Source: Pseudoalteromonas spongiae UST010723-006
GTDB lineage: Bacteria > Pseudomonadota > Gammaproteobacteria > Enterobacterales > Alteromonadaceae
Assembly (NCBI RefSeq): GCF_000238255.3
Contig: NZ_CP011039.1
Location: 1,661,001-1,725,000, forward strand
Direction: 5' to 3'
Length of the DNA: 64,000 bases
Both the position numbers and the translations under genes were made by a program. Shown here one piece after another: positions 60,401 to 64,000 of this stretch. The first letter of the stretch is position 1. Each line of letters starts with the position of its first letter. The notes beneath the pieces were generated by a model. That model ran no database searches and was not told the DNA's origin. It saw only the letters and a program-made list of their open reading frames with translations.

Positions 60401-62788
60401 CTAGTCCCTCAACGATGCGTTAAATTGTTCAGCCAATTCGGCCACCACTAAGTCTACAATTGAGTTGATGTCTTTCTCTTCAAGGGTTCGCTCTGAATTT
60501 TGCAGTGTTAATGCAATCGCTAAACTCTTGTGATCAGCCTCAACTCCTTTGCCCTTATACACGTCGAATAAGTTTAGGTCAACTAGTTGATTTCCGCCAA
60601 CTTTTTTAATTGACTCTAAAATATCACCAGCATTTACCGAATCTTTAACAACAATCGCAATATCGCGTCGGTTAGATGGGAACTTAGAAACCTCAACCGC
60701 TTCAGGTAATACACGGTTTTCTAAACCTAACAACTCGATTTCAAAGGCAAAAACTTGATTGTTAATTCCTAGTTTAGACTGTATTTCTGGGTGAATACAG
60801 CCTAAGTAACCAATTTTTTTACCATTTCTTATAATCGAAGCTGATTGACCTGGGTGTAAACCTTCATTTTGCTCAGCAACAAACGAAATATTCGCCATAT
60901 CACCAGTTAGGTTTAATAGTGCCTCAACGTCGCCTTTTACATCAAAAAAGTCGACTGGTGTTGATGCGATACCCCAATGTTCGTTATGCGTGTTACCGTA
61001 AATCACACCACCAATAATTTGCGTTTGCTCAACACCATTTTCAGCGGCATCGTTTTTAACAAACTTTAAGCCTGATTCAAATAGGCGGATACGTGATTGC
61101 TGACGGTTTTGGTTATATACCACAGAGCCTAATAAGCCTGGTAATAAGCTTACGCGCATTGCCGACATTTCAATTGAAATTGGGTGCGGTAATACCAGCG
61201 CATCAGCACTTGGGTGTAGCAAGCTTTGTACTTTAGGGTCAACAAAACTGTAGGTGATTGCCTCTTGGTAACCACGGCTTACTAATTCATTGCGAAAACG
61301 CTTAAGCGGCAGCACGGCTTCTTGGTGATCTGTCATCGCCAATTTCGCTGTTGGTGCTACATTTGGAATATTGTTGTAACCAAATACACGTGCTACTTCT
61401 TCAATTAAGTCTTCTTCAATTGAAATATCAAAACGGTAACTTGGTACATCAGCTTGCCATGTGTCATTTTCAAAGCTAACTGTTAGACCTAAACGAGTAA
61501 GAATATTTGTTACCGTTGCATCATCAATATGATAACCAATTACACGGTCTAAACGTGCGCGACGCAATGTCACTGATTTAGCTTTTGGTAGGTGCGCTTG
61601 TGATACAGCTTCAACTACAGGGCCGGCTTCACCGCCAACAATATCAAGTAATAGTTGGGTTGCACGCTCCATTGCGTCATGCTGAAGTTTGTAATCAACA
61701 CCGCGTTCATAACGGTGCGATGCATCCGTATGTAAACCGTAGCTACGCGCTTGTCCTGCAATTGCCAACGGGCTGAAGAAAGCACTTTCTAATAAGATAT
61801 CGTGTGTTGTTTCGGTAACACCTGATTTCTCACCACCAAAGATACCAGCCATCGCAAGTGCTTTTTGGTCATCAGCAATTAACAGCGTGTTCTCTTTTAG
61901 CTTTGCCGTATTGCCGTCAAGTAATACAAGCTCTTCACCTGGATTTGCGTTACGTACTTTAATACCGCCTTCAATTGCGTTTAAGTCAAACGCGTGCATT
62001 GGGTGACCAAGTTCGAGTAATACGTAGTTTGTTACATCAACAACAGGATCAATTGAACGAATACCGCTACGACGTAATTTCTCAACCATCCAAAGTGGTG
62101 ATTCAGCATTTAGGTTAATGCCCTTAATTACACGACCTAAATAACGAGGACATGACTCAGGATTAACTAATTCAATGTCAATTTTGTCATCAATTGTCGG
62201 TGTAACCGGCGTAATTTCAACGTTAGTAACGTCAAGGCTGTTTAATACGCCAACTTCGCGTGCAAGACCTTTAATACCAAGACAGTCACTGCGGTTTGCC
62301 GTTAAATCAACGTCAATAGTCACATCATCTAAGCCGAAGTATTCGCGAATATCTGTGCCAATTACTGCGTCTTCAGGTAACTCTAAAATGCCGTCTGAAC
62401 TTTCAGCCATACCTAACTCTTCGAACGCACATAACATGCCGTGAGAAGGTTGACCGCGTAATTTTGCTTTCTTAATTTTAAAATCGCCCGGTAATACCGC
62501 GCCAACTTTAGCAACCGCTACTTTTAAACCTTGGCGACAGTTTGCAGCACCACAAACGATATCAAGTAGTTCGTCTTCGCCAACATCGACTTTAGTTACG
62601 CGTAATTTGTCTGCATCTGGGTGTTGGCCACATTCAACCACTTGACCAATAACAACGCCTGTAAAATCACCGGCAACGGCGTCTAAACCATCCACTTCAA
62701 GGCCTGCCATCGACAGCTGCTCAGAAAGTGCATCAGTATCAATTGCTGGGTTTACCCATTCTCTTAGCCACTTTTCACTAAATTTCAT
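60401..62788 (-). CDS. pheT: Phenylalanyl-tRNA synthetase beta subunit
   Basis: This 795-residue subunit has an N-terminal tRNA-binding OB domain (about 40-150, [27 protein letters not shown]), B3/B4 editing domain (about 210-390), B5 domain, catalytic-like core and C-terminal FDX-ACB anticodon-binding domain (about 700-795, [14 protein letters not shown]). It pairs with PheS to form the (alpha-beta)2 enzyme. It starts 13 bp after pheS. Confidence 0.98.
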   Translation of the reverse strand: MKFSEKWLREWVNPAIDTDALSEQLSMAGLEVDGLDAVAGDFTGVVIGQVVECGQHPDADKLRVTKVDVGEDELLDIVCGAANCRQGLKVAVAKVGAVLPGDFKIKKAKLRGQPSHGMLCAFEELGMAESSDGILELPEDAVIGTDIREYFGLDDVTIDVDLTANRSDCLGIKGLAREVGVLNSLDVTNVEITPVTPTIDDKIDIELVNPESCPRYLGRVIKGINLNAESPLWMVEKLRRSGIRSIDPVVDVTNYVLLELGHPMHAFDLNAIEGGIKVRNANPGEELVLLDGNTAKLKENTLLIADDQKALAMAGIFGGEKSGVTETTHDILLESAFFSPLAIAGQARSYGLHTDASHRYERGVDYKLQHDAMERATQLLLDIVGGEAGPVVEAVSQAHLPKAKSVTLRRARLDRVIGYHIDDATVTNILTRLGLTVSFENDTWQADVPSYRFDISIEEDLIEEVARVFGYNNIPNVAPTAKLAMTDHQEAVLPLKRFRNELVSRGYQEAITYSFVDPKVQSLLHPSADALVLPHPISIEMSAMRVSLLPGLLGSVVYNQNRQQSRIRLFESGLKFVKNDAAENGVEQTQIIGGVIYGNTHNEHWGIASTPVDFFDVKGDVEALLNLTGDMANISFVAEQNEGLHPGQSASIIRNGKKIGYLGCIHPEIQSKLGINNQVFAFEIELLGLENRVLPEAVEVSKFPSNRRDIAIVVKDSVNAGDILESIKKVGGNQLVDLNLFDVYKGKGVEADHKSLAIALTLQNSERTLEEKDINSIVDLVVAELAEQFNASLRD

Positions 62789-62801
62789 TGTTACTTCACT
62801 C

Positions 62802-64000
<1,199 letters not shown>

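Overview
The window looks like about 64 kb of chromosome from a marine gammaproteobacterium of the order Alteromonadales, most like Pseudoalteromonas. The basis is moderate-to-low G+C by eye, characteristic housekeeping blocks (acnD/prpF-type propionate operon, a GAPDH with a long N-terminal extension, the plsX-fab-holB block, yejK-yejL-yejM, pheST-ihfA), and a 162-bp repeat with ATACCAATTC ends of the kind common in these genomes. Species was not determined.

Layout. 1-3.9 kb: end of an asparaginase gene, msrB and gnd (leftward), pykA (rightward). 3.9-11.5 kb: a small-family cell-envelope cluster (DUF2987, Bax-like, LRAT-like), a dGTPase, a CHASE2 class III cyclase next to a stand-alone cyclic-nucleotide-binding protein, and an outer-membrane porin-like protein. 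11.7-18.5 kb: the methylcitrate-cycle operon gntR-prpB-prpC-acnD-prpF, with three identical palindromic operators in front of the regulator. 18.7-20.8 kb: a serine beta-lactamase-like hydrolase and a small membrane protein. 20.9-25.7 kb: a compact sedentary-type integron. It has an integrase gene under a perfect LexA box, an attI region, and six leftward cassettes separated by attC sites, including an Abi/HEPN phage-defence-like gene. 25.7-31.8 kb: a fused SpmA/SpmB-like membrane protein, rsmF, a PhoD-like phosphatase, tatD and a PilZ protein. 31.8-42.8 kb: holB-tmk-mltG-pabC-fabF-acpP-fabG-fabD-plsX-rpmF-yceD, then maf, a HAD phosphatase and rluC. fabH is missing from its usual place between plsX and fabD. 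43-46.3 kb: rne with a structured leader. 46.5-47.2 kb: a second attI-like region with one cassette and no integrase. 47.3-64 kb: yejK, yejL, a short YejM-like protein, a DUF4124 protein, a DUF349 coiled-coil protein, a DUF1315 protein, a zinc-ribbon membrane protein, an alanine/glycine symporter, an M14 peptidase, a GAPDH, a DUF2989 lipoprotein, a TA-flanked MITE, ihfA, pheT and pheS.

The most interesting point is the pair of integron loci. The integrase-linked attI (about 24.49-24.66 kb) and the integrase-less one (about 46.50-46.67 kb) lie 22 kb apart in opposite orientation. They share a 56-bp block with one mismatch right up to the crossover point, and two AGGCAA-N-TTGCCT palindromes at the same spacing (128 and 129 bp). 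The attC of the lone cassette closely matches one attC of the main array. This suggests one SOS-regulated integrase serving two attI platforms in the same chromosome, one an outpost with a single secreted-protein cassette.
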